A DNA stretch of 64,000 nucleotides from Hemibagrus wyckioides (Eukaryota; Chordata; Actinopteri; Siluriformes; Bagridae), in NCBI RefSeq assembly GCF_019097595.1, contig NC_080714.1:30186759-30250758 (forward strand). The letters are read 5' to 3'. This document shows, piece after piece, positions 1 through 12,200 of this stretch (the first letter of the stretch is position 1; each line of letters opens with the position of its first letter). The notes under the pieces are model-generated. The model did no database searches, had not been told where the DNA came from, and worked only from the letters and a program-made list of their open reading frames with translations. Made by a program: the position numbers and the translations under genes.

Positions 1-3000
1 TCTCACACAGCCATTACACACGTCCTGCTCTCACACAGCCATTACACACATCCTGCTCTCACACAGCCATTACACATGTCCTGCTCTCACACAGCCATTA
101 CACACGTCCTGCTCTCACACAGCCATTACACACGTCCTGCTCTCACACATGTCCTGCTCTCACACAGCCATTACACATGTCCTGCTCTCACACAGCCATT
201 ACACACGTCCTGCTCTCACACAGCCATTACACACGTCCTGCTCTCACACAACCGTTACACACGTCCTGCTTTCACACATCGATTAGACACGTCCTGCTCT
301 CAGACAGCCGTTACACACGTCCTGCTCTCACACAGCAGTTAAACACGTCCTGCTCTCACACAGCCGTTACACACATCCTGCTCTCACACAGCCGTTACAC
401 ACATCCTGCTTTCACACATCAATTAGACATGTCCTGCTCTCACACAGCCGTTACACATGTCCTGCTCTCACACAGCCATTACACACGTCCTGCTCTCACA
501 CAGCAGTTAAACACGTCCTGCTCTCACACAGCAGTTAAACACGTCCTGCTCTCACACAACCTTTACACACGTCCTGCTCTCACACAACCTTTACACACGT
601 CCTGCTCTCACACACATTACACACGTCCTGCTCTCACACAGCCGTTACACACATCCTGCTCTCACACAGCCGTTACACACGTCCTGCTCTCACACACGTT
701 ACACACGTCCTGCTCTCACACACGTTACACACGTCCTGCTCTCACACAGCCGTTACACACATCCTGCTCTCACACAGCAGTTATACACATCCTGCTTTCA
801 CACAGCCGTTACACACGTCCTGCTCTCACACAGCCGTTACACACGTCCTGCTCTCACACACGTTACACACGTCCTGCTCTCACACAGCCGTTACACACAT
901 CCTGCTCTCACACACGTCCTGCTCTCACACAGCCGTTACACACGTCCTGCTCTCACACACGTTACACACGTCCTGCTCTCACACACGTTACACACATCCT
1001 GCTCTCACACAGCAGTTATACACATCCTGCTTTCACACAGCCGTTACACACGTCCTGCTCTCACACAGCCGTTACACATGTCCTGCTCTCACACAGCCGT
1101 TACACACGTCCTGCTCTCACACACATTACACACGTCCTGCTCTCACACAGCCGTTACACACATCCTGCTCTCACACAGCCGTTACACACATCCTGCTCTC
1201 ACACAACCGTTACACACATCTTGCTTTCACACATCAATTAGACACATCCTGCTCTCACACACGTTACACACGTCCTGCTCTCACACAGCCGTTACACACA
1301 TCCTGTTCTCACACATGTTCTGCTCTCACACACCCATTACACACGTCCTGCTCTCACACACATCTTGCTCTCACAAAGCCGTTACACATGTCCTGCTTTC
1401 ACACAGCCATTACACTCATCCTGCTCTCACACAGCAGTTAAACACGTCCTGCTCTCACACAGCAGTTAAACACGTCCTGCTCTCACACAGCAGTTAAACA
1501 CGTCCTGTTCTCACACAACCTTTACACACGTCCTGCTCTCACACAACCTTTACACACGTCCTGCTCTCACACAGCCGTTACACACGTCCTGCTCTCACAC
1601 AGCCGTTACACATGTCCTGCTCTCACACACGTTACACACGTCCTGCTTTCACACACGTTACACACATCCTGCTCTCACACACGTTACACACAACCTGCTC
1701 TCACACACGTTACACACATCCTGCTCTCACACAGCCGTTACACACATCCTGCTCTCACACAGCCGTTACACACATCCTGCTCTCACACAGCCGTTATACA
1801 CATCCTGCTCTCACACAGCCGTTACACACATCCTGCTCTCACACAGCCGTTACACACATCCTGCTCTCACACAGCCGTTACACACATCCTGCTTTCACAC
1901 ATCAATTAGACACATCCTGCTCTCACACACGTTACACACGTCCTGCTCTCACACAGCCGTTACACACATCCTGCTCTCACACACATCCTGCTCTCACACA
2001 GCCGTTACACACATCCTGCTCTCACACATGTTCTGCTCTCACACACCCATTACACACGTCCTGCTCTCACACACGTCCTGCTCTCACAAAGCCGTTACAC
2101 ATGTCCTGCTCTCACACACATTACACACGTCTTGCTCTCACACACATTATACATGTCCTGCTCTCACACAGCCGTTACACACGTCCTGCTCTCACACACG
2201 TTACACACGTCCTGCTCTCACAGCGGTTACATACGTCCTGCTCTCACACACGTTACACACATCCTGCTCTCACACAGCCGTTACACACATCCTGCTCTCA
2301 CACACGTCCTGCTCTCACACAGCCGTTACACTCATCCTGCTCTCACACATGTTCTGCTCTCACATACCCATTACACACATCCTGCTCTCACACACATCCT
2401 GCTCTCACAAAGCCGTTACACATGTCCTGCTTTCACACAGCCATTACACACATCCTGCTCTCACACACGTCCTGCTCTCACACAGCAGTTAAACACATCC
2501 TGCTCTCACACAACCTTTACACACGCCCTGCTCTCACACAACCTTTACACACATCCTGCTCTCACACAACCTTTACACACGTCCTGCTCTCACACAGCTT
2601 TTATACACATCTTGCTCTCACACAGCCGTTACACATGTCCTGCTCTCACACAGCCGTTACACATGTCCTGCTCTCACACACATCCTGCTCTCACACAGCA
2701 GTTACACACATCTTGCTCTCACACAGCCGTTACACATGTCCTGCTCTCACACAGCCGTAACACATGTCCTGCTCTCACACAACCTTTACACACGTCCTGC
2801 TCTCAGACAGCTTTTATACACGTCCTGCTCTCACACAGCAGTTACACGCGTCCTGCTCTCACAGCCATTACACACGTCCTGCTCTCACACAGCCATAACA
2901 CACGTCCTGCTCTCACACAGCCATAACACATGTCCTGCTCTCACACAGCCATTACACACGTCCTGTTCTCACACACGTTATTCACGTTCTGCTTTCACAC

Positions 3001-4256
3001 AGCCATTACACACGTCCTGTTCTCAAACAGCCGTTACACACATCCTGCTCTCACATACGTCCTGCTCTCACACAGCCATTACACATGTCCTGTTCTCAAA
3101 CAGCCGTTACACACATCCTGCTTTCACACACGTCCTGCTCTCACACAGCCATTACACACGTCCTGCTCTCACACAGCCATTACACACGTCTTGCTCTCAC
3201 ACAGCCATTACACACGTCCTGCTCTCACACAGCCATTACACATGTCCTGCTCTCACACAGCAGTTACACACGTACTGCTCTCACACATCCTGCTCTCACA
3301 CACATCCTGCTCTCACACACATCCTGCTCTCATACAGCCATTACACACATCCTATTCTCACACAGCAGTTACACACGTCCTGCTCTCACACACGTCCTAC
3401 TCTCAAACAGCCGTTACACACGTACTGCTCTCACACATCCTGCTCTTACATACATCCTGCTCTCACACAGCCATTACACACATCCTGTTCTCACACAGCT
3501 GTTACACATGTCCTGCTCTCACACACGTCCTGCTCTCACACACATCCTTCTCTGACGCAGCCGTTACACACATCCTGCTCTCACAAAGCCATTACACGTC
3601 CTGCTTTTACACAGCCATTACACACATCCTGCTCTTACACACGTCCTGCTCTCACACAGCAGTTAAACACGTCCTGCTCTTACACAACCTTTACACACGT
3701 CCTGCTCTCACACAGCTTTTATACACGTCCTGCTCTCACAGAGCAGTTACACGCATCCTGCTCTCACAGCCATTACACACATCCTGCTCTCACACAGCAG
3801 TTAAACACATCCTGCTCTCACACAATCTTTACACACGTCCTGCTCTCACACAGCTTTTATACACGTCCTGCTCTCACACAGCAGTTACACACGTCCTGCT
3901 CTCACACAGCCGTTACACACGTCCTGCTCTCACACACGTCCTGCTCTCACACAGCCGTTACACACGTCCTGCTCTCACACAGCCGTTACACACGTCCTGC
4001 TCTCACACACGTCCTGCTCTCACACAGCCATTACACACGTCCTGCTCTCACATACGTCCTGTTCTCACACAGCCATTACACACGTCCTGCTCTCACACAC
4101 GTCCTGCTCTCACACAGCCATTACACACGTCCTGCTCTCACACACGTCCTGCTCTCACACAGCCATTACACACATCCTGCTCTCACATACGTCCTGTTCT
4201 CACACAGCCATTACACACGTCCTGCTCTCACACACATCCTGCTCTTTTTAACCCTG
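1..4256. repeat. 28-bp minisatellite array
   Basis: About 150 imperfect tandem copies of a 28-bp unit containing CCTGCTCTCACACAGCC. Shorter variant units lack the AGCCATTA part and carry CACACGTTA instead. The array starts before the window and stops abruptly at 4256. Long His/Ser/Thr-rich frames run through all phases because the unit has few stops; they are not genes. It probably lies in prkcz intron 4 (minus strand), since the next prkcz exon is not seen in the window. Confidence 0.97.
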
Positions 4257-4315
4257 TGAGAGAAATCCCAACATAAATCTGCAGTAACTCATCACACGTT
4301 ATTTCATCTACAGTA

Positions 4316-4550
4316 CCATGGGGTGGTGGTAGCTCAAGTGATTAAGGATCGGGTTTCAAGCCCCAGCACTGCCAAGGTGCCACCGTTGGGCCCTTGAGCA
4401 AGGCCCCTGACCCACCCTGCTCCAAGGGCACTGCATCATGGCTGACCCTGCACTCTGACCCCGAACCCCAAGGCTGGGATTTCACTGTGCAGTAATGTTT
4501 ATGTGAGCGAAAAAGACAACTTAATCAGTTCAGGGTTACATTCATTTCTG
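4316..4550 (+). mobile_element. tRNA-derived SINE
   Basis: The sequence begins GGTGGTAGCTCAAGTG (A-box region of a tRNA-like head) and has GGGTTTCAAGCCCC (B-box-like). It continues with the body GGGCCCTTGAGCAAGGCCCC, typical of a widespread teleost tRNA-derived SINE. A second, inverted copy of the same family is at 43925-44145, and the two share the tail around GTAATGTTTATGTGA. Exact ends and target duplications are not clear. Confidence 0.8.
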
Positions 4551-4680
4551 GGTTCTGGTCCATAATTCTACACATCCTTTTCAGGATACTAACTTTTTAT
4601 AGGAGAGGGAAGCAGAAAGAAAGAATTATTAGCCAAACAGAGCAAAAGTAGATAGAGAGGAGGAAAGAGGAAGTGACATC

Positions 4681-4824
4681 ACTAGAGAGAGTCACAGCAT
4701 AGAATAATGAGATAAAGAGAGACAGAGAGAGTGGGAGAGGAAAAACATGGAGGAGGAGGAGGAGGAGGAGGAGAGCAAAATAGTGAACATTCCCTTAATG
4801 AGTAGGAGAGATTGTCTAGTGTGG

Positions 4825-4860
<36 letters not shown>

Positions 4861-4998
4861 GACAGAGAGAGTGATGGGGGGGATGAGAGAGAGAGAGACG
4901 GTGAGAGAGAGAGGGAGAGAGAGAAAGAAGGAAAGGTTTTAAAACCCATCTTTCTGAAGCAATAAACTAGAAAAAAACATCTATGACACATGACTCTA

Positions 4999-5043
<45 letters not shown>

Positions 5044-5256
5044 CATGTTTAAAGCTACAAATTTGCATGAGGTTTATTTCACACACTTCGTGTTTCTCTG
5101 TTGTTTAGATTTGCAAACTTTCAGAAAAAAAAATTCACAAAAGAAAGAAAGGTGTTTATTTATTTTACTTTTCAATCTTCCTGGACTTCAGAACTTTCAC
5201 ACTGAGTTCATGACCAGTTTATCATCTCAAATCAGCTCTGTATATTATTATTATTA

Positions 5257-5293
<37 letters not shown>

Positions 5294-5295
5294 GT
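4681..5295. repeat. Microsatellite cluster (GA)n, (GGA)n, (AAT)n, (TTA)n
   Basis: Purine tracts occupy 4681-4935, with (GGA)n at 4749-4775 and (GA)n at 4829-4925. They are followed by (AAT)n at about 5006-5041 and (TTA)n at about 5240-5292. The short frames here (for example poly-Ser or poly-Tyr) are products of the repeats. No gene was recognised. Confidence 0.95.
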
Positions 5296-5581
5296 TTGTG
5301 TGTAAATGTATCTGAACATCTGCCCAGCTACAGCTGCAGTTAAAAGCATAATGCTAACATGCTAATGTACCTGCAGTACTGAACACGTCATTATTTGTGT
5401 GTTGTGTAAGAACTCTGAGTGCTGAGGTGTTCCTGCACTGCTTCTGTTCCTCTGCTGCTTTATGATCAAGGGTGAAGGTGTTAAAGTCTAAAACCATGCC
5501 TTGATGATTGCAGGAAACTAAAATAGAGTCTAAATTTTACAGCTCATTTCTAACTTCTACAGCTGCACTGTCACTTCAGAG
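5296..5581. other. Unique sequence, no feature recognised
   Basis: Low-complexity-free intronic DNA between two repeat blocks. No exon, RNA gene or transposon was recognised. Confidence 0.6.
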
Positions 5582-6232
5582 TGTACACCCTACTCCCTAC
5601 AGCATACGTACTACAGCCTACACCTTATACCCTACACCCTACAGACTACACCTTATACCCTACACCCTATAGCCTACACCTTATACCTTATACCCTACAC
5701 CTTATACCCTACACCCTATAGCCTACACCTTATACCCTACACCCTACAGACTACACCTTATACCCTACACCCTATAGCCTACACCTTATACCTTATACCC
5801 TACACCTTATACCCTACACCCTATAGCCTACACCTTATACCCTACACCCTACAGCCTACACCTTATACCTTATACCCTACACCCTACACCTTATACCCTA
5901 CACCCTATAGCCTACACCTTATACCCTACACCCTACAGCCTACACCTTATACCTTATACCCTACACCCTACAGCTTATACCCTACACCCTACACCCTACA
6001 CCTTATACCCTACACCCTACAGCATACACCTTATACCCTACAGCATACACCTTATACCCTACACCCTACACCTTATACCCTACACCCTACAGCCTACACC
6101 TTATACCCTACACCCTACACCTTATACCCTACACCCTACACCCTACACCTTATACCCTACACCCTACAGCCTACACCTTATACCCTACACCCTACACCAT
6201 ACACCTTATACCCTACACCCTACAGCCTACAC
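5582..6232. repeat. Minisatellite of TACCCTACACCTTA type
   Basis: Short blocks CCCTACACC, CCTTATA and CCCTACAGCC repeat irregularly, giving higher-order units of about 40-90 bp. The strand is C/A/T-rich with almost no G. It resembles but is not telomeric repeat. Confidence 0.95.
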
Positions 6233-6267
6233 CCATGCCTAAGCAGCTGATGAGGAAATGGTAGGTA

Positions 6268-6299
6268 GTTGCTGCCCCCCCTCTCTCTTTCTCTCTGTC

Positions 6300-6337
<38 letters not shown>

Positions 6338-6376
6338 TTTCCCTCCCTCTCTCTCTCTTTCTCTCTCTCTCTGTTC

Positions 6377-6407
<31 letters not shown>

Positions 6408-6415
6408 CTTCTGTG
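6268..6415. repeat. (CT)n-rich microsatellite
   Basis: Polypyrimidine tract dominated by CTCTCT with occasional CCCT and TTCT interruptions. Confidence 0.95.
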
Positions 6416-6561
6416 TAATAAAGATTAGAAACTATTTAATAAAACTTTATAATAAAAGATCCTGAGTGAAGCCACTACAGAGTGGAGAAAAAGATCGTTT
6501 TATGAGAAGTTTATTAATTATATTTCACACTTTATTAGAGTATTTATATATTTTATTTTGA

Positions 6562-6622
6562 TAACATAGAGTGTAACCTAAACTAGCAAAATGAAAATCT
6601 TTATATAATATATATATATAAA

Positions 6623-6668
<46 letters not shown>

Positions 6669-6729
6669 TTTATATATATATATTATATAAAGATTTTCAT
6701 TTTGCTAGTTTAGGTTACACTCTATGTTA
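6562..6729. repeat. 168-bp perfect palindrome
   Basis: The left arm begins TAACATAGAGTGTAACC at 6562. The right arm ends with its exact reverse complement at 6729. The arms match base for base for 69 bp and the centre is pure (AT)n, so the whole 168 bp is self-complementary. It could be a small foldback/MITE-type transposon or a replication-generated inverted duplication. No transposase or known terminal motif is visible; TA ends would suit a TA-targeting element. Confidence 0.9.
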
Positions 6730-7485
6730 AGCACCTTTATGTGCATTATTACTACTACTATTAGGAAAAGTATCATTATTATTATGTTTATTATTTAAGA
6801 CAGTATAACTCCGACATCTCCAGGACGCTCCGGTTCAGAAGTCAGTATTTGGTTCTAGTGCACACAGACGTACAATTATCCATTGTTGAGTTTAAATCAA
6901 ATCCGGGGATGGTGTGAATGAGACGCCTTGTGTTTCCACATCTGCAGACACACACACACACACACACACACACTAGCATGTGTGCTAGCTCTCGGTAAGC
7001 TAGGTGCTATGTTTGGGTGCAGCACTGCTAATTTCGTCAGACATGAATAATACATGAGCATCTATTTACACCTTGAAACCAGAGAGAGAGAGAGAGTGAG
7101 AGAGAGAGAGGAGACAAGAGATAATAATGACTTCCATCACACACACACAGACACACACACTTCCATCCTCAAGCATCACGAGACAATATTTCTACAGCTC
7201 AGAAAACATCAGACATCAGGTGAGAGGGAGAGAGAGAGAGAGAGAGAGAGAGTCACATACCATCACACTTCTTAGGGTGCATCAGAGATTTGGGACACAA
7301 CCGAGGATTCTTTTGTGCACAAAATAGCAAGAGATGGAGATCCTTTCTTCTATCTGTCTTTTTATTTGCCTCTCCCTTTCAGTAAAGACACCCCCAACAC
7401 ACACACACACACACACACACGCTAAAAGGTTTTAAGGAAAACATGCCTGACCAGCAGGATTTGTGGCCAAAACACCACTGCATAG

Positions 7486-7522
<37 letters not shown>

Positions 7523-7549
7523 ATGACAGTATCTCATTTGCTTTACCAC

Positions 7550-7582
<33 letters not shown>

Positions 7583-8134
7583 GGATGCTAGCTAGGGCAT
7601 CTTCTCCTCCAGCTAGCTCAATGTCAGCTGCATCCAAACACAAAGACGTTCTGTCAGCTGGACAGTTAGAAGAAGGGATGAATAGATGGATGGATTGATG
7701 AATGGAAGAAAGGATGGATGGATGGATGGATGGGTGGGTGTTGTATTTCTTGCTCACCGATTCAGCTTTCCTCCTTTTCTGCTCCCTTCAGCGTTTTTCT
7801 GTCTCTGTGTAAGCACCGGCCCACGAGCTGCACATCCCTCCCTCCTTCCCTTCCTCCCTCCTTCCCTTCCTCCCTCACTCCCTCTCTTTTCTTGCTCCTT
7901 ATTTGTATTTTCCTGTCCCTCCCTCTCTGCTCTGTCGCTCTCTCTGTCTGATCAGCATCAGGGATGAAGCAGAAGGGAGTGCCGTCTAAACTAAACACAC
8001 ACCATTTCTCTCTCCTCTCCTCCTCTTCCTCTCTCTCTCTAACCCTCGCTTAGGGTGTAGTCCCCTGGGTGCTGGGGGCAACAGCTGAAGGGTTTCAAGG
8101 AAAACCTGGCATGGAAACAAAGGATCAGACTAGA
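6730..8134. repeat. Intronic DNA dense in microsatellites
   Basis: (CA)n occurs at about 6946-6974, 7138-7160, 7396-7421 and 7550-7575. (GA)n occurs at about 7084-7112, 7221-7252 and 7491-7520. (TGGA)n is at about 7686-7740, and C/T-rich CCCTCCTT repeats are at about 7835-7890. No exon was recognised on either strand; this should be prkcz intron 4 by position. Confidence 0.85.
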
Positions 8135-8354
8135 GGCTGTGTGTGTGTGTGCATGTGGGTGTGTGTGATGATATGATACAAATACGAAAATAAAAAATGA
8201 TGTTGATAATCATCATTATTACTGTTGGTAATCATCTGTATCACACTGTGTGTGTGTGTGTGTGGGTGTGTGGGTGTGTGTGTGATGTATGTTGTGTGTT
8301 GTGAGTTTGTGTTTCGTGTGTGTTGTGTTTTTGTGTTGTATGTTTGTATTGTGT
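8135..8354. repeat. (TG)n microsatellites
   Basis: Two TG-rich tracts at about 8137-8166 and 8248-8284, followed by degenerate TTGTGTG repeats to about 8354. Confidence 0.9.
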
Positions 8355-8603
8355 GTGTTGCAGCTGAGAGAGACTGGAGCCCATAGAGACTAGAGCTGAG
8401 AGAGACTGAGCCCATAGAGACTCGAGCTGAGAGAGACTAGAGCTCATAGAGACTGGAGCTGATAGAGACTGGAGCTGATGGAGACTGGAGCTGATAGAGA
8501 CTGGAGCCCACAGAGACTGGAACCTATAGAGACTGGAGCTGATTGACACTGGAGCTGAGAGAGACTGGAGCTGAGAGAGACTGGAGCTAATAGAGACTTT
8601 GAC
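8355..8603. repeat. 15-bp minisatellite (GAGACTGGAGCTGAT type)
   Basis: About 16 imperfect copies of a 15-bp unit around AGAGACTGGAGCTGA, with point variants such as GAGCCCATA. Confidence 0.92.
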
Positions 8604-8850
8604 TGAGTTTGTTTGTGATGCAGGAGAGGCAGAGCACGCAGGAGAGGCGGAGCATGCAGAGAGACGTGGAGCATGTAGAGAGAGGCGGAGCACACAGAGA
8701 GAGAGACAGAGAAATAATCGGAGGTTTGTCTGTGATGCAGGAGAGGCGGAGCACGCAGAAGAGGCGGGGCATGCAGGAGAGGGGGAGTACACAGGAGAGG
8801 TGGAGCACGCAGGAGAGGCGAGCACACAGAGAGAGAGGCGGAGAAATTAT
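8604..8850. repeat. 18-bp minisatellite (GCAGGAGAGGCGGAGCAC type)
   Basis: Imperfect tandem units with GGAGAGGCGGAGCA. They are organised into two larger blocks, each ending with a copy of AGGTTTGTCTGTGAT. Confidence 0.88.
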
Positions 8851-9013
8851 CAGAGGTTTGTCTGTGATTAGCTTCAGACTTTGGAGCGTGAGAAAATAAT
8901 TGTTTGTCTCAGTATTAATTCAGCATCTCTGAGAAAACACAGCTCTCAGAATTTTATTGTAAATTTACAGAATAACAGGTTACAGAGTGTATCTGTGATT
9001 TATAGGAGAGAGT

Positions 9014-9062
9014 ACACACACACACACAAACATACATGCACACACACACACACACACACAAA
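9014..9062. repeat. (CA)n microsatellite beside prkcz exon 4
   Basis: A CA tract interrupted by AAACATACATG ends about 12 bp before the exon-4 splice donor (minus strand). The early part of intron 4 is therefore GT-rich. Confidence 0.95.
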
Positions 9063-9074
9063 GAACACACTCAC

Positions 9075-9125
9075 TGTCCTCTCCAGGACAAGGCATGCCC
9101 GGCTTCTCTGGAATACTGGGAAACA
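9075..9125 (-). CDS. prkcz: Atypical protein kinase C (PRKCZ-like), coding exon 4
   Basis: A 51-bp exon flanked by AG (9127-9126) and GT (9074-9073, GTGAGTG). Together with the last base of exon 3 it encodes VFPSIPEKPGMPCPGED and the first base of the next codon. In aPKCs this is the linker directly between the PB1 domain and the pseudosubstrate/C1 domain, and the motif PGMPCPGED is highly characteristic. The phase (2 nt, 16 codons, 1 nt) fits exon 3. The next expected exon, with the pseudosubstrate arginines, was searched for by eye at 1-9074 on the minus strand and not found, so it probably lies left of the window and intron 4 is at least 9 kb. Confidence 0.9.
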
Positions 9126-9269
9126 CTGAGTGAGAGAGACAGAGAGATAGAGAGGGAGAGAGGGAGAGATGTAAATCTACAGTAGTGTATATGTGATGCT
9201 ATAACAGATTAAAGAAGATGGTTATACACTTGTTATGAAGTATTAAATAGCTTTCAATTAACGGCTTAA
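9126..9269. other. End of prkcz intron 3
   Basis: GA-rich tract immediately before the exon-4 acceptor on the minus strand reads as a CT-rich polypyrimidine tract. The rest is unique. Confidence 0.7.
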
Positions 9270-12200
9270 AGGTGTATAGATGTATATAGATGTGTATAGA
9301 TGTTGTGTATAGATGTTGTGTATAGATGTGTATAGATATTGTGTATAGATGTTGTGTATAGATGTTGTGTATAGATATTGTGTTTAGATGTTTTGTTTAG
9401 GTGTTGTGTATAGATGTGTATAGATGTGTTTAAATGTGTTTAGATATTGCGTATAGATGTGTATAGATATTGTGTATAGATGTTGTGTATAGATGTGTAT
9501 AGATGTTGTGTATAGATGTGTATAGATGTGTTTAGATGTTGTGTATAGATATTGTGTTTAGATGTTTTGTTTAGGTGTTGTGTATAGATGTGTATAGATG
9601 TGTATAGATATTGTGTATAGATGTGTATAGATGTGTTTAGATGTTGTGTATAGATATTGTGTTTAGATGTTTTGTTTAGGTGTTGTGTATAGATGTGTAT
9701 AGATGTGTATAGATATTGTGTATAGATATTGTGTATAGATGTGTATAGATATTGTGTATAGATGTGTATAGATGTGTTTAGATGTTGTGTATAGATATTG
9801 TGTATAGATGTGTATAGATATTGTGTATAGATGTGTATAGATGTTGTGTATAGATGTTGTGTATAGATGTGTATAGATATTGTGTATAGATGTTGTGTAT
9901 AGATGTGTATAGATGTGTATAGATGTTGTGTTTAGATATTGTGCATAGATGTTTTGTTTAGGTGTTGTGTATAGATGTGTTTAGATGTGTATAGATGTGT
10001 ATAGATATTGTGTTTAGATGTTTTGTTTAGGTGTTGTGTATAGATGTGTATAGATGTGTATAGATGTTGTGTATATATGTGTATAGATGTTGTGTATTGA
10101 TATTGTGTTTAGATGTTTTGTTTAGGTGTTGTGTACAGATGTGTATAGATGTTGTGTATAGATGATGTGTATAGATGTGTATAGATGTGTATAGATATTG
10201 TGTATAGATGATGTGTATAGATGTTGTGTATAGATGTGTATAAATGTTGTGTATAGATGTGTATAGATGTTGTGTATAGATGATGTGTATAGAGGTGTAT
10301 AGATGTTATGTACAGATGTGCATAGATGTGAATAGATGTTGTGTATAGATGTTGTGTATAGATGTTGTGTATAGATGTGCATAGATGTTGTGTATAGATG
10401 TTGTGTATAGATGTTGTGTATAGATATTGTGATTAGATGTTGTGTATAGATGTTGTGTACAGATGTGAATAGATGTGTATAGATGTTGTGTACAGATGTG
10501 TATAGATGATGTGTATAGATGTGTATAGATGTGTATAGATGATGTGTATAGATGATGTGTATAGATGTGTACAGATGTTGTGTATAGATTTGTATAGATG
10601 TGTATAGATGTTGTGTTTAGATGTTGTGTATATATGTGTATAGATGTTGTGTATAGATGTTGTGTATAGATGTGTATAGATGTGTATAAATGTTGTGTAT
10701 AGATGTGTATAGATGTGTATAGATGTGTATAGATGATGTGTATAGATGTGTATAGATGTGTATAGATGTTGTGTATAGATGATGTGTATAGATGTGTATA
10801 GATGTGTATAGATGTGTATAGATGTTGTGTATAGATGTTGTGTATAGATGTGTACAGATGTGTATAGATGTTGTGTATAGATGTTGTGTATAGATGTGTA
10901 CAGATGTGTATAGATGTTGTGTATAGATGTTGTGATTAGATCTTGTGTATAGATGTTGTGTACAGATGTGTGTAGATGTGTTTAGATGTTTTGTTTAGAT
11001 GTTGTGTACAGATGTGTATAGATGTTTTGTTTAGATGTTGTGTACAGATGTGTATAGATGATGTGTATAGATGTGTATAGATGATGTGTATAGATGATGT
11101 GTATAGATGTGTATAGATGTTGTGTATAGATGTGTATAGATGTTGTGTATAGATGTTGTGTATAGATGTTGTGTATAGATGTGTATAGATGTGTACAGAT
11201 GTTGTGTATAGATGTGTATAGATGTGTATAGATGTTGTGTTTAGATGTTGTGTATATATGTGTATAGATGTTGTGTATAGATGTTGTGTATAGATGTGTA
11301 TAAATGTTGTGTATAGATTTGTATAGATGTTGTGTATAGATGTTGTGTATAGATGTGTATAGATGTTGTGTATAAATGTTGTGTATAGATGTTGTGTTTA
11401 GATATTGTGTTTAGATGTTTTGTTTAGGTGTTGTGTATAGATGTGTTTAGATGTGTATAGATGTGTATAGATGTGTTTAGATATTGTGTATAGATATTGT
11501 GTATAGATGTTGTGTATAGATGTGTTTAGATGTGTATAGATGTGTATAGATGTGTTTAGATATTGTGTATAGATGTGTTTAGATGTTGTGTATAGATGTT
11601 GTGTATAGATGTGTATAGATGTGTTTAGATATTGTGTATAGATGTGTATAGATGTGTTTAGATATTGTGTATAGATGTTGTGTATAGATATTGTGTTTAG
11701 ATGTTTTGTTTAGGTGTTGTGTATAGATGTGTACAGATGTGTATAGATTTGTATAGATGTTGTGTTTAGATGTTGTGTATATATGTGTATAGATGTTGTG
11801 TATAGATGTGTATAGATGTGTATAAATGTTGTGTATAGATGTGTATAGATGTGTATAGATGTTGTGTTTAGATGTTGTGTATAGATGTGTATAGATGTGT
11901 ATAGATGTTGTGTATAGATGTGTATAGATGTTGCGAATTGATATTGTGTTTAGATGTTTTGTTTAGGTGTTGTGTACAGATGTGTATAGATGTTGTGTAT
12001 AGATGATGTGTATAGATGTGTATAGATGTGTATAGATATTGTGTATAGATGATGTGTATAGATGTTGTGTATAGATGTTATGTACAGATGTGCATAGATG
12101 TGAATAGATGTTGTGTATAGATGTTGTGTATAGATGTTGTGTACAGATGTGCATAGATGTTGTGTATAGATGTTGTGTATAGATGTTGTGTATAGATATT

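Noticed and set aside
1..4256. CRISPR-like regular repeats
   Set aside because: Repeats are directly adjacent with no unique spacers, and the genome is a vertebrate.
177..4276. Series of His/Ser/Thr-rich open frames
   Set aside because: They are translations of the 28-bp minisatellite in overlapping phases, with no coding signature.
5582..6232. Interstitial telomeric repeat
   Set aside because: CCCTACACC and CCTTATA resemble CCCTAA, but the hexamer itself does not repeat; it is an ordinary minisatellite.
7422..8899. Several open frames of 60-190 codons on both strands
   Set aside because: They consist of translated CA, GA and short minisatellite repeats, with no similarity to known proteins.
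1..9074. Next prkcz exon with the pseudosubstrate and C1 domain
   Set aside because: No minus-strand exon encoding the expected arginine-rich motif was seen by eye among the unique parts, so it is taken to lie outside the window.
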